Below, one piece after another: positions 20,058 through 29,041 of a stretch of 36,829 nucleotides of DNA. A program made the translations under genes and the position numbers. The DNA is from Xanthobacteraceae bacterium. Its GTDB lineage: Bacteria > Pseudomonadota > Alphaproteobacteria > Rhizobiales > Xanthobacteraceae. Below the pieces are notes generated by a model. That model had not been told where the DNA came from. It was given only the letters and a program-made list of their open reading frames with translations, and did no database searches. Position 1 is the stretch's first letter, and each line of letters opens with the position of its first letter. The stretch is from assembly GCA_009694215.1 (NCBI GenBank), contig SHVN01000019.1, positions 1-36,829 on the forward strand. The letters run 5' to 3'.

Positions 20058-20882
20058 TCAGAGTTTCCGCAGCGGCGGGCGCTTTTGCGCGGCGGCGATA
20101 AAGGCCAGGCCGGCGAGCATCAGCGGCACCGACAGCAGCATCCCCATGGTGAGTCCCCCCCACAGAAATCCGAGCTGTGGATCGGGCTCGCGGAAGAACT
20201 CGCAGACGATCCGTGTGATGGAATAGCCGACGGCAAATGCCCCGATCACGAACCCCGGCCGCGTCAGCCCGCCCGCGCGTATGAAAAGCCAAAGCGCGAC
20301 ACACAGCGCCAGCCCTTCGAGGGTGGCCTCGTAGAGCTGGCTTGGATGACGCGGCAGCGGCCCCCCGCTCGGAAACACCATAGCCCACGGCACATCCGTC
20401 GTGCGACCCCAAAGCTCGCCGTTGATGAAATTGGCGATGCGGCCGAGAAACAACCCGATCGTTCCGGCCGCGCAGGTGAGGTCTCCGAGCGACAGGATCG
20501 AGATGCCACGGCGGCGCGCAAACAGCACGACTGCCAGCACGCAGCCGACGAACCCGCCGTGGAACGACATGCCGCCCTTCCACAATTGCACTGCTTCCAT
20601 TGGATGCGCCGCGAAATGCGATGGATTGTAGAACAGCACGTAGCCGGCCCGGCCGCCGAGGATGATGCCGAGCGTTACCCACAGCACGAAATCGTCGAAG
20701 TCCACGAGCGTGAGCGGGGTCGGCCCACCCCAGAGTTGCTCGTTGCGGATCAGCGCGCGCGCGTAGAGCCAGCCGAGCAGGATGCCGACGATGTAGGCCA
20801 GCGCATACCAGCGGATCGCGAACGGTCCGATCGTGACCAGAACGGGATCGAAGGCGGGAAATTGTAGGGACAGGAATGGCAT
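20058..20882 (-). CDS. lgt: Prolipoprotein diacylglyceryl transferase
   Basis: [52 protein letters not shown]. Confidence 0.97.
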   Translation of the reverse strand: MPFLSLQFPAFDPVLVTIGPFAIRWYALAYIVGILLGWLYARALIRNEQLWGGPTPLTLVDFDDFVLWVTLGIILGGRAGYVLFYNPSHFAAHPMEAVQLWKGGMSFHGGFVGCVLAVVLFARRRGISILSLGDLTCAAGTIGLFLGRIANFINGELWGRTTDVPWAMVFPSGGPLPRHPSQLYEATLEGLALCVALWLFIRAGGLTRPGFVIGAFAVGYSITRIVCEFFREPDPQLGFLWGGLTMGMLLSVPLMLAGLAFIAAAQKRPPLRKL

Positions 20883-21066
20883 TGATGAATTCGCCGGGCT
20901 GCAGCGGTGATGTGGTCAGGAGGGTGGCGAAGTCAAGTTCTGCCACGGGGAGGGCTTCTCTCGGACCCCGGCTTAACAATGCCCCGACCTTGCTCTTGCG
21001 ATTGCCGGGACCGATTGCCATTGTTTGTGCTGTCCAGTCGACCTGGAACACAGCCTGGAGAGACCG

Positions 21067-21369
21067 ATGGCCCAGACCAACAACCGGTTCTTCGATGAAG
21101 CCGCGCGGCTGATGAACGACGCGGCGGGCGTCGCCCAGGGCGTGCGGCGTGAGTTCGACACCATGCTGCGCCATCAGGCCGAGCGCATCCTGGGCGACCT
21201 CGATGTGGTCAGGCGCGAGGAGTTCGAGGCGTTCAAGGAAATGGTGCGGCTGGCCCGCGAGGAAAACGAGGCGCTCAAGGCCCGGATTGCCGCCCTCGAA
21301 GCAAGGCTTGAGGCCAAACCCGCGGAAACCAAGTTCGCGGCCGGCCCCGGCGAAGGCGCGCCGGGCTAG
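21067..21369 (+). CDS. ubiK: Accessory factor UbiK family protein (BMFP domain)
   Basis: MAQTNNRFFDEAARLMNDAAGVAQGVRREFDTMLRHQAERILGDLDVVRREEFEAFKEMV...LEARL. Confidence 0.85.
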   Translation: MAQTNNRFFDEAARLMNDAAGVAQGVRREFDTMLRHQAERILGDLDVVRREEFEAFKEMVRLAREENEALKARIAALEARLEAKPAETKFAAGPGEGAPG

Positions 21370-21532
21370 GGCTAACCCGCACCCGGCCCCCCGGGCGGGA
21401 TTTCGGCCCAGTTTTCTTGTTTTTGGCGTCCGGCACCGCTATACAGCCGCCAGCTTGCGGTTCCAGCACCCCTGGAGGCATGCCGCGAGCGAAATAGCCT
21501 AGTACTTTCAGGCTGTAACACGAGGATTAGTC

Positions 21533-22297
21533 ATGGCGACCGTCAAGGAAATCAAGGCGACGGCGCGTCCGAAGGCAGGCAAGGGGGCCGCCCGGTCGGA
21601 GCGTCGCGCTGGCAGAGTACCAGGTGTGATCTACGGCGACTCAAAGCCCCCCATCACCATTTCGCTCGAATACGATGATCTGCGGCAGAAGATCTATGCT
21701 GGGCGCTTTCTGACCACTGTCTATGACCTCGAGGTCGACGGCCAGAAGCACCGCGTGATCCCGCGCGACTTCCAGCTCGATGCGATCCGGGACAATCCGC
21801 TTCATGTGGATTTCATGCGGCTCGGCGAAGGCGCGGTGATCCGCGTTGCTATTCCCATTCGCGTGACCAACGCCGATACGGCGCCCGGCGTGAAGCGCGG
21901 CGGCACCGTGAACATGGTCACCCACACCATCGACGTCATGGTGAAGCCGGAGGAGATTCCGGATCACATCGAGGTCGATGTCTCCGAGCTTGAGATCAAC
22001 TATTCGAAGCACCTGAGCGACATCAAATTCCCGGAAGGCGTGAAGCCTATCTCGCGCATTGACCTGACGCTGGTCACCATCGTGCCGCCGTCGGGTTACG
22101 CCGAAGAAATGAAGGCCGCTGCCGAGGCGGCTGCCGCCGCCGCTGCGGCTGCCGCTGCTGCCGCTGCTGCCGGTGTTGTTCCGGGCGCCGAAGGTGCTCC
22201 GGGTGCTGCTCCGGCCGCGGGTGCCGCTCCGGCCGCGGGTGCCGCTCCGGCCGCGGGCGCTGCGCCTGTTGCTGGTGGTGCTGCGCCGAAGAAGTGA
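21533..22297 (+). CDS. rplY: 50S ribosomal protein L25/general stress protein Ctc with Ala/Pro/Gly tail
   Basis: [47 protein letters not shown]...; low-complexity C-terminus. Confidence 0.95.
   Translation: MATVKEIKATARPKAGKGAARSERRAGRVPGVIYGDSKPPITISLEYDDLRQKIYAGRFLTTVYDLEVDGQKHRVIPRDFQLDAIRDNPLHVDFMRLGEGAVIRVAIPIRVTNADTAPGVKRGGTVNMVTHTIDVMVKPEEIPDHIEVDVSELEINYSKHLSDIKFPEGVKPISRIDLTLVTIVPPSGYAEEMKAAAEAAAAAAAAAAAAAAAGVVPGAEGAPGAAPAAGAAPAAGAAPAAGAAPVAGGAAPKK
22208..22261 (+). repeat. 18-bp tandem repeat, 3 copies, inside rplY tail
   Basis: gctccggccgcgggtgcc x2, then gctccggccgcgggcgct; encodes (APAAGA)n. Confidence 0.9.
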
Positions 22298-22319
22298 GGA
22301 TAAACACGGGCGGTTGGTC

Positions 22320-22925
22320 ATGCTGTTTTTCGTCGGGCTGGGAAATCCCGGAGAAAAGTATGCTCGCAACCGCCACAACGTCGGCTTCATGGCGGTCGAC
22401 TCCATCGCCAGGCGCCACGGCTTTCCGCCGTGGCGCCGCCGCTTTCAGGGCGTGGCGGCGGAGGGCCCGCTCGGCGGCGAGTGCGTTCAACTGCTGCTGC
22501 CGGGCACATTCATGAACGAATCCGGGCACGCGGTCGCCGAGGCGATGCATTTCTACAAGCTGTCCCTGTCCGACGTCGTGGTGTTCCAGGACGAGCTCGA
22601 ACTGCCGCCGGGCAAGGTGCGGGTGAAGATCGGCGGCGGCATCGCCGGCCACAACGGTCTGCGTTCGATCTCCGCGCATATCGGCAACGACTACCGCCGG
22701 GTGCGGATCGGCATCGGCCATCCCGGCGTGAAGGAGATGGTGCATCCTTACGTGCTCAGCGACTTTGCCAAGAGCGAGCGCGATTGGGTTGCGGCGCTGA
22801 TGGACATCATCGCGGACAATGCCGAGCTTTTGGCGGGCAATCAGGATGCAAGCTTCCAGAACAAGGTTCATCTCGCCATGGACGCCAAGGGTTTCGGACC
22901 CAAGGACGACGACGGCGCGGACTAA
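22320..22925 (+). CDS. pth: Peptidyl-tRNA hydrolase
   Basis: [66 protein letters not shown]. Confidence 0.96.
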   Translation: MLFFVGLGNPGEKYARNRHNVGFMAVDSIARRHGFPPWRRRFQGVAAEGPLGGECVQLLLPGTFMNESGHAVAEAMHFYKLSLSDVVVFQDELELPPGKVRVKIGGGIAGHNGLRSISAHIGNDYRRVRIGIGHPGVKEMVHPYVLSDFAKSERDWVAALMDIIADNAELLAGNQDASFQNKVHLAMDAKGFGPKDDDGAD

Positions 22926-22937
22926 GAAGAGAACATC

Positions 22938-24044
22938 ATGGGATTCAAATGCGGCATCGTCGGCATGCCCAATGTCGGCAAGTCGACGCTCTTCAATGCG
23001 CTGACGCAGACCGCTGCGGCGCAGGCGGCTAACTATCCGTTCTGCACCATCGAGCCCAACGTCGGCGAGGTGGCGGTGCCGGATCCGCGGCTCGACACCC
23101 TGGCGAAACTCGGCAAGTCCGAGCAGATCATTCCGACGCGGCTGTCGTTCGTCGACATCGCAGGCCTCGTTCGCGGTGCCTCGAAGGGCGAGGGGCTCGG
23201 CAACCAGTTTCTCGCCAACATCCGCGAGGTCGACGCGATCGCCCATGTGGTGCGCTGCTTCAAGGACGATGACGTGACCCACGTCGACGGCCGGATCGAC
23301 CCGGTCGCCGATATCGAGACGGTCGAAACCGAATTGATGCTCGCCGATCTCGAAAGCCTGGAGAAGCGCGTCGACAATCTGGAGAAGAAGGCCAAGGGAA
23401 GCGGTGATGAGGTGAAAGACGCCAAGGTGGCGCTCGACCTCATCAAGCGTGCGCTCGTGCTGCTGCGCGAGGGCAAGCCGGCGCGGCTGGTCGAGCGCAA
23501 GCCCGAGGAAGAGGTGCTGTTCCATCAGTTGGGGCTCTTGACGGCTCAGCCGGTGCTCTACGTCTGCAACGTCGACGAGGGTTCGGCTGCGACCGGCAGC
23601 GCCCTGTCGGAAAAGGTCGAGGCCCTCGCCAGGAAAGAAGGCGCGGGCTGCGTGGTGATCTCGGCCAAGATCGAGTCGGAGATCGCGGCGCTGCCGGCCG
23701 AGGAACGCCAGAGCTTCCTCGCCGATCTCGGTCTGAAGGAGACCGGCCTCGACCGCCTCATTCGCGCCGGCTACGACCTCCTGCATCTCGTGACCTATTT
23801 CACGGTGGGTCCGAAGGAGGCGCGGGCCTGGACCATCACCAGGGGCACCAAGGGGCCGAAGGCCGCGGGCGTGATCCACACCGACTTCGAGCGCGGCTTC
23901 ATCCGCGCGGAAACCATTGGCTACGATGATTTTGTGAAGTACAGCGGCGAGGCCGGCGCGCGCGATGCCGGCAAGCTGCGGCTCGAAGGCAAGGAATACG
24001 CGGTCGCCGACGGCGACGTGATGCATTTCCGCTTCAACACCTAG
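22938..24044 (+). CDS. ychF: Redox-regulated ATPase YchF (Obg-like)
   Basis: MGFKCGIVGMPNVGKSTLFNALTQTAAAQAANYPFCTIEPN, FVDIAGLVRGASKGEGLGNQFL, C-terminal TGS domain. Confidence 0.97.
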   Translation: MGFKCGIVGMPNVGKSTLFNALTQTAAAQAANYPFCTIEPNVGEVAVPDPRLDTLAKLGKSEQIIPTRLSFVDIAGLVRGASKGEGLGNQFLANIREVDAIAHVVRCFKDDDVTHVDGRIDPVADIETVETELMLADLESLEKRVDNLEKKAKGSGDEVKDAKVALDLIKRALVLLREGKPARLVERKPEEEVLFHQLGLLTAQPVLYVCNVDEGSAATGSALSEKVEALARKEGAGCVVISAKIESEIAALPAEERQSFLADLGLKETGLDRLIRAGYDLLHLVTYFTVGPKEARAWTITRGTKGPKAAGVIHTDFERGFIRAETIGYDDFVKYSGEAGARDAGKLRLEGKEYAVADGDVMHFRFNT

Positions 24045-24508
24045 AAAATCGCGACGATCTTCGCATCGGACTTGCCGGCGCGAACCGTGTCGCCGACGCG
24101 CTTGCCGATCAGCGTCCGCGCCACCGGCGACACGTAGGACAGCGTGCCTTGCGCCGGATCGGCCTCGTCCTCGCCGACGATGCGCCAGTTCTGGCGGCGG
24201 CCGTCGCCGCGCTAGATCGTCACGTGGGTGCCGAAGGCGACCTCACTCGGTGCGTCCGGCGCCTTGACCACCTGGGCGCTGGCGCGCCGCGCGCTCCAGT
24301 AGCGCAGATCGCGTGCGACTCCGGCCTGCGCCGTGCGGTCGTCAGCCTTGATTGCCGCGGCGTGGCGCTCATGCAAGTCCGCGAGCGTGCGTTCGATGGC
24401 CGCGAGTCCCTCTGGCGTCACGATGTTGGGATGTGGCGAGACCGGCCGGTCGGGCAGGGGCTCGATCCCGCCATCGGCATCGTCTTCCTTCACGAACGCC
24501 CTGCTCAT
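24041..24508 (-). pseudogene. GreA/GreB-family elongation factor-like protein with in-frame TAG
   Basis: 156 codons in one frame: MSRAFVKEDDADGG...VAFGTHVTI*RGDGRRQNWRIVGEDEADPAQGTLSYVSPVARTLIGKRVGDTVRAGKSDAKIVAIF; TAG at 24214-24212. Confidence 0.8.
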
Positions 24509-24515
24509 GCTTGCT

Positions 24516-24806
24516 CTACAGATCGCCCCGGCCGCGGATGGCGCCCAGATGCTCGTTGATGCGGAACACGATCAGGACGAACTCGGCCACGATCCGCGCG
24601 AACAGAATCCCGATCGTCACACCGAGCAGGCTTCCGATCAGCATGAAAGCGCCGACCCCCGCACTGACGGCCATCATCTGCACCGCGGACCCAATGGCCG
24701 AGAGTCCGAACAGCACGATGATGGCAATCGCCAGCCAGAAGAACAGCTTGATGATTGAGGGCGTGACGAAGCGTTCCCATTGAAACAGGTCGCGGAAGCT
24801 GAACAT
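24516..24806 (-). CDS. DUF4282 family small membrane protein
   Basis: MFSFRDLFQWERFVTPSIIKLFFWLAIAIIVLFGL...; two hydrophobic segments. Confidence 0.8.
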   Translation of the reverse strand: MFSFRDLFQWERFVTPSIIKLFFWLAIAIIVLFGLSAIGSAVQMMAVSAGVGAFMLIGSLLGVTIGILFARIVAEFVLIVFRINEHLGAIRGRGDL

Positions 24807-25001
24807 CTTTGGGGTCCTCCCGTCGCGAAGATCCGTCCGGGGCAGTTTGGTAAGCGATAAGTTTAGCAAGAATGAACAATCCTGAATGGACAATCGTGTC
24901 CAATTCCCGCCGTTATTGCGGCGGATGGCGCGGGCTTGCGGTTGACGCGCCGCGCGCCACGGTTTTTAACGGTTGGGCCTCAGCCGAAAGCGCAAGCCTC
25001 C

Positions 25002-25478
25002 GTGCCTCAATCCGCTTCCCTCCCCCAACTTTTCTGGGAAGACTTCACGCCGGGCCGCGCCTTCGAGCACGGCCCCCGCCGATTGCCGCGCGAGGAGATG
25101 ATAGCGTTCGCAGCGGAGTTCGATCTGCAGCCCATGCATCTCGACGAGGCCGCCGCGCGGCAGACCATGCTGGGCGGGCTTTCCGCGTCCGGCTGGTATC
25201 TCTGCTGCATCGTGATGCGGATGTGCGTCGATGCCTTCGTCGGCCGATCGAGTTCGATGGGCGCGCCGGGCGTCGATGAGGTGCGGTGGCTCCTGCCGGT
25301 TCGTCCCGACGACGAGCTTCGGCTGCGGGCGACCGTGCTTGACACCCGCATCTCCAAGAGCCGGCCCGATATGGGCTTCGTGCGATTCGAGTTCGAGCTG
25401 TTCAACGCGGCCGGCAAGCGGGTGATGTTGCTGACCACGTCGCTGATGTTGGGGCGGCGCGAGAAGGCCGCATCATGA
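25002..25478 (+). CDS. MaoC-like hotdog dehydratase (first copy)
   Basis: FWEDFTPGRAFEHGPRRLPREEMIAFAAEFDLQPMHLDEAAAR...GGLSASGWYL; GTG start proposed. Confidence 0.85.
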   Translation: MPQSASLPQLFWEDFTPGRAFEHGPRRLPREEMIAFAAEFDLQPMHLDEAAARQTMLGGLSASGWYLCCIVMRMCVDAFVGRSSSMGAPGVDEVRWLLPVRPDDELRLRATVLDTRISKSRPDMGFVRFEFELFNAAGKRVMLLTTSLMLGRREKAAS

Positions 25479-25969
25479 AATTCTGGGAGGACATCGTCGT
25501 TGGCGAGCGCGACGAACTTGGCCGCCACACCTTCACCGCCGAGGACATCAAGACGTTCGCGCGGCGCTTCGATCCGCAGGCCTTTCATCTCGACGAGGCC
25601 GCGGCGGCGCGCTCGCATTTCGGCGCGCTCTGCGCCTCGGGCTGGCACACCGCCTCGACCTGGATGCGCCTGATGGTCGAGCACAAGCGCCGCGAGAGCG
25701 ATGCGCGCCGCGCGCGAGGCGAGGCCAACGCGACGCTTGGGCCGTCGCCCGGATTCCGCGAACTGAAATGGCAGAAGCCGGTCTATGCCGGCGACACCAT
25801 CGCCTATTCGACCGAGGTCGTCGAAAAACGCGCTTCCAACAGCCGACCTAGCTGGGGTTTACTGTCGATCCGCAACGCCGGGGTCAATCAGAAGGGCGAG
25901 CCGGTGATCTCCTTCATCAGCGTGGTTTTCGTCGAGCGCCGCCCTGCAGCCCCCTTGGGCCCGGCATGA
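25475..25969 (+). CDS. MaoC-like hotdog dehydratase (second copy)
   Basis: MKFWEDIVVGERDELGRHTFTAEDIKTFARRFDPQAFHLDEAAAARSHFGALCASGWHTAS; ATGA overlaps at both ends. Confidence 0.88.
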   Translation: MKFWEDIVVGERDELGRHTFTAEDIKTFARRFDPQAFHLDEAAAARSHFGALCASGWHTASTWMRLMVEHKRRESDARRARGEANATLGPSPGFRELKWQKPVYAGDTIAYSTEVVEKRASNSRPSWGLLSIRNAGVNQKGEPVISFISVVFVERRPAAPLGPA

Positions 25970-27183
25970 GCGCGGCGACCGAAGCTGCGCCCGGCGCGGT
26001 CGCGAGCCAGGCCGAGGAGCGCCGCGCGCTCGGCGTCACCTCCGGTGCGCATGCACTGCACGACGGTTACACCGATCTGATCTACGTCATGCTGCCGCTC
26101 TGGCAGGCCGAGTTCGGCATCGGCTATGCCGCGCTCGGCCTGTTGCGCACCTGCTACTCCGGCGCGATGGCAAGCCTGCAAATTCCATCCGCGCTTCTCT
26201 CCGAGCGTCTCGGCCTGCCGCTCGTCTTGGCTGTCGGCACCGCGCTGTCGGGCATCGGCTATCTTGTTGCGGGCGAAAGCATCGGCTTCTGGACATTGGT
26301 GGCCGCGCTCCTGATCGGCGGGATCGGCTCCAGCACGCAGCATCCGCTGGCCTCCGCGCTCGTGGCTCGCGCCTTCGCCGGCCCGCGGTCGATGAAGGCG
26401 CTCGGCACCTACAACTTCGCGGGCGACATCGGCAAGATGACGGTGCCGGCGGCGGCCTCGCTGATGCTGGTGCTGCTGCCGTGGCAGCCCGTGCTTTCGA
26501 TCATGGGGCTGGTCGGCATTGCCACGGCCGTGGCGATCTACTGGCTGGCGCCGCGGCTGCCGGTGGAAGTTCACGCCAAGGAGAGCGTTGAGAAGAAAGC
26601 GGCGGCCGGCACGAGCGGCCATGCCAGCCGGTTCGGCTTTTCGGTGCTGCTGTCGATCGGCATGGTCGACAGCGCGACCCGCATGGGCTTTCTGATCTTC
26701 CTGCCGTTCATCCTGATCTCCAAAGGCGCGAGCCTGCCGACCGTGGGCCTCGCGCTGACGCTGGTGTTTGCCGGCGGCGCGGTGGGCAAGCTCGTCTGCG
26801 CCTTCATCGGTGCGCGTATCGGTGTGATCGCGACCGTGTGCCTGACCGAAGGTCTCACCACGGCGGGAATTCTCGCACTCCTGCCGCTGCCGCTCGAGGC
26901 CGCGCTCATCGTGCTGCCGGTCATCGGCATCATGCTCAATGGCACCTCGTCGGCGCTCTACGGCTCGGTGCCGGAGCTGGTCGAGCCGGCTAGGCGCACG
27001 CGGATGTTCGGCATCTTCTACACCGGCACGATCGGCTCCGGTGCCATCTCGCCCGCGCTCTACGGTCTCGTGGGCGACTCGGTCGGCGTGCCGGCCGCGC
27101 TGATGGTGGTAGCCGGGATGTGCCTGCTGACGCTGCCGCTCGCGCTCGTGCTGCGGCCGATGCTGCCGGCGGCGGCGCGGTGA
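25966..27183 (+). CDS. MFS transporter, fosmidomycin-resistance-like
   Basis: GAHALHDGYTDLIYVMLPLWQAEFGIGYAALGLLRTCYSGAMASLQIPSALLSERLG; about 12 hydrophobic segments. Confidence 0.88.
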   Translation: MSAATEAAPGAVASQAEERRALGVTSGAHALHDGYTDLIYVMLPLWQAEFGIGYAALGLLRTCYSGAMASLQIPSALLSERLGLPLVLAVGTALSGIGYLVAGESIGFWTLVAALLIGGIGSSTQHPLASALVARAFAGPRSMKALGTYNFAGDIGKMTVPAAASLMLVLLPWQPVLSIMGLVGIATAVAIYWLAPRLPVEVHAKESVEKKAAAGTSGHASRFGFSVLLSIGMVDSATRMGFLIFLPFILISKGASLPTVGLALTLVFAGGAVGKLVCAFIGARIGVIATVCLTEGLTTAGILALLPLPLEAALIVLPVIGIMLNGTSSALYGSVPELVEPARRTRMFGIFYTGTIGSGAISPALYGLVGDSVGVPAALMVVAGMCLLTLPLALVLRPMLPAAAR

Positions 27184-27194
27184 GACGTTCCAAC

Positions 27195-27310
27195 GTCATT
27201 CCGGCCGAGCGAAGCGAGAGCTGGAATCCATAACCCCTGTCTTGATGATTCTGGAAACGCCGGGGTTATGGATTCCGGGTTCACGCGCGTTGCGCGTGCC
27301 CCGGAATGAC
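27195..27310. repeat. Palindromic intergenic element C between convergent genes
   Basis: Outer arms GTCATTCCGG (27195-27204)/CCGGAATGAC (27301-27310); inner arms GGAATCCATAACCCC (27223-27237)/GGGGTTATGGATTCC (27262-27276). Confidence 0.85.
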
Positions 27311-27318
27311 AGGCGTCG

Positions 27319-28107
27319 CTATCGCCAATCCCCCAGCGCGGCCTGGATCAGCGCCAGCGCCGCCACCGCCGCGGTGTCGGCGCGCAGGATGCGGGGACCC
27401 AGCGACAGCCGCACGATATTGGTCTGCTTGAGGAGCGCGTCACGCTCCTCCTCGGCAAAGCCGCCTTCGGGACCGATCAGCAGCGCCAGGGCCTGCGGGC
27501 CGCCGCCGGCGCTGGACATGGTCAGCGGCAGCATGGCGCTTGGCGCTTCCCGCGCGTTGGCCAGCGCGGCCACCGGGTCCTTCACGTCCGCCGCCTCGTC
27601 GCAGAACACCAGCAGGCGATCGGGCTTGCGGGCGGCCAGCGCGCGGGCGAGCGTCATGGGCTCGCCGATTTCAGGGATGGATAGGACGCCGCATTGCTCG
27701 GCGGCCTCGATCGCGTTCGCACGCATGCGCTCGACATTGACGCGCTGGACCTGGGTGTGGCGGGTCAACACCGGCTGGAGCCGCGAGACGCCCATCTCGA
27801 CCGCCTTCTGCATCATGTAATCGAGGCGCTCATGCTTGAGCGGGGCAAACAGGTAATGCAGGTCGCGAGGCTCGGTCTGCGGCCGGCTCCGCTCCTGCAG
27901 GGCGAGGGCCGTGCGCTTGCCCTCGCCGGCGACCGTGGCTCGCCATTCACCATCTTTGCCATTGAATGCCAGCACCCCGTCGCCGGCCTTGAGGCGCAGC
28001 ACGTTGCGGAGATAGTGCGCCTGCGATTTGTCGAGGGTGAGGTCCGCGCCAGCCTTCAGGGCGCCCGTGACGAAGAGCCGGGAGCTTCGAAAGTTGTATT
28101 TGGGCAA
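27319..28107 (-). CDS. rsmE: 16S rRNA (uracil-1498-N3)-methyltransferase
   Basis: LDKSQAHYLRNVLRLKAGDGV, LLIGPEGGFAEEERDAL, VRLSLGPRILRADTAAVAAL. Confidence 0.95.
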   Translation of the reverse strand: MPKYNFRSSRLFVTGALKAGADLTLDKSQAHYLRNVLRLKAGDGVLAFNGKDGEWRATVAGEGKRTALALQERSRPQTEPRDLHYLFAPLKHERLDYMMQKAVEMGVSRLQPVLTRHTQVQRVNVERMRANAIEAAEQCGVLSIPEIGEPMTLARALAARKPDRLLVFCDEAADVKDPVAALANAREAPSAMLPLTMSSAGGGPQALALLIGPEGGFAEEERDALLKQTNIVRLSLGPRILRADTAAVAALALIQAALGDWR

Positions 28108-28291
28108 GGGAACGGTCCTTCAGCGGGTTTTGACCGGCTTTACGCCTCCGGGCGGGGTGGCGCCAGAGCCCTGGTGCCAGGTTGGATTGGGGTATCCGGC
28201 GAGGGCGATGCGTCATGCCGCCCTATCGCCCGAATCCTGGACTTGATATTGATTGCCGTCCCCGGGGGAGTTGAGCTTGGAGACGACGACG

Positions 28292-29041
28292 ATGAAACCA
28301 TATCGCTTGCCCCGCTACCGGATTGCGGCCGGCGTATGCGTTCTGGTTCTGGCGGGCGTTCTGCCCGCAGCCGCCCAGTTTCCGCCTGCGCCGGGCCAGG
28401 CCAGTTCAGCACAGGCCAATCCGGGTGGGGTGTTTCCGCCGCCCCCCGGAGCCCAGCAGTCGAGCGCCTTTCCGCCTCCGCCGGGGCAGAGCCAGACTGC
28501 GGCGCAGCAGCAGATATTCCCGCCGCCTCCGGCCCCAGGCCAGGCCGCAGCGCCGGGTGGCTTTTCCGCCCCCGCGCAAGGCGGTTTTGGCGGTGGCGGT
28601 GCACCTCCCGGCGGCGGATTTGGCGGCGGCGCGGGTCCCTCGGAAGCACAGAAGGTCTGCATGACCTTTCCCGCGCTTCGCGAGGATGTCGAAAAGGGCG
28701 CTGCCGGGATCAAGGTGGCCAGCGCCCGCAAGGCCTCGCGCGAGGAGGTGTGTCCGCTGTTCAAGAGCTTCGCGATCAAGGAGGCCAGGATGATCAAGTT
28801 CCTTGAGACCAACCAGAAGCTCTGCGGCGTGCCCCTGCAGATCATTCCCCAGGTCAAGGCGAACCACGCCAAGACGATCCAGATCCGCAACAACGTGTGC
28901 AGCACCGGGCCCTCGGGTCCGGGCCCGGGTCCGACGCTGAGCGATGCGCTCGGCGGTCCGATCATCGCCGACGACACCACCTCCAAGCAGCCCGGGCGCG
29001 GTACCTTCGACACCTTGACGGGCAACGCCCTGCAACGATGA
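28292..29041 (+). CDS. Exported Pro/Gly/Gln-rich hypothetical protein with Cys-containing C-terminal domain
   Basis: Signal peptide (VCVLVLAGVLPAAAQ), PPPPG repeats, then conserved-looking domain VCMTFPALREDVEKGAAGIKVASARKASREEVCPLFKSFAIKEARMIKFLETNQKLCGVP. Confidence 0.8.
   Translation: MKPYRLPRYRIAAGVCVLVLAGVLPAAAQFPPAPGQASSAQANPGGVFPPPPGAQQSSAFPPPPGQSQTAAQQQIFPPPPAPGQAAAPGGFSAPAQGGFGGGGAPPGGGFGGGAGPSEAQKVCMTFPALREDVEKGAAGIKVASARKASREEVCPLFKSFAIKEARMIKFLETNQKLCGVPLQIIPQVKANHAKTIQIRNNVCSTGPSGPGPGPTLSDALGGPIIADDTTSKQPGRGTFDTLTGNALQR

Noticed and set aside
18919-21174. 751-aa minus-strand ORF
   Set aside because: Its C-terminal part is the real methyltransferase (start 20025); the upstream part overlaps lgt in another frame
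21376-21420. Terminator after ubiK
   Set aside because: GC-rich imperfect stem followed by a T-rich stretch; bulged and distant T-run, too weak to list as a feature
22074-24026. 650-aa minus-strand ORF across rplY, pth and ychF
   Set aside because: Spans three certain plus-strand genes; His/Arg/Gln-rich low-information sequence; artefact of codon bias
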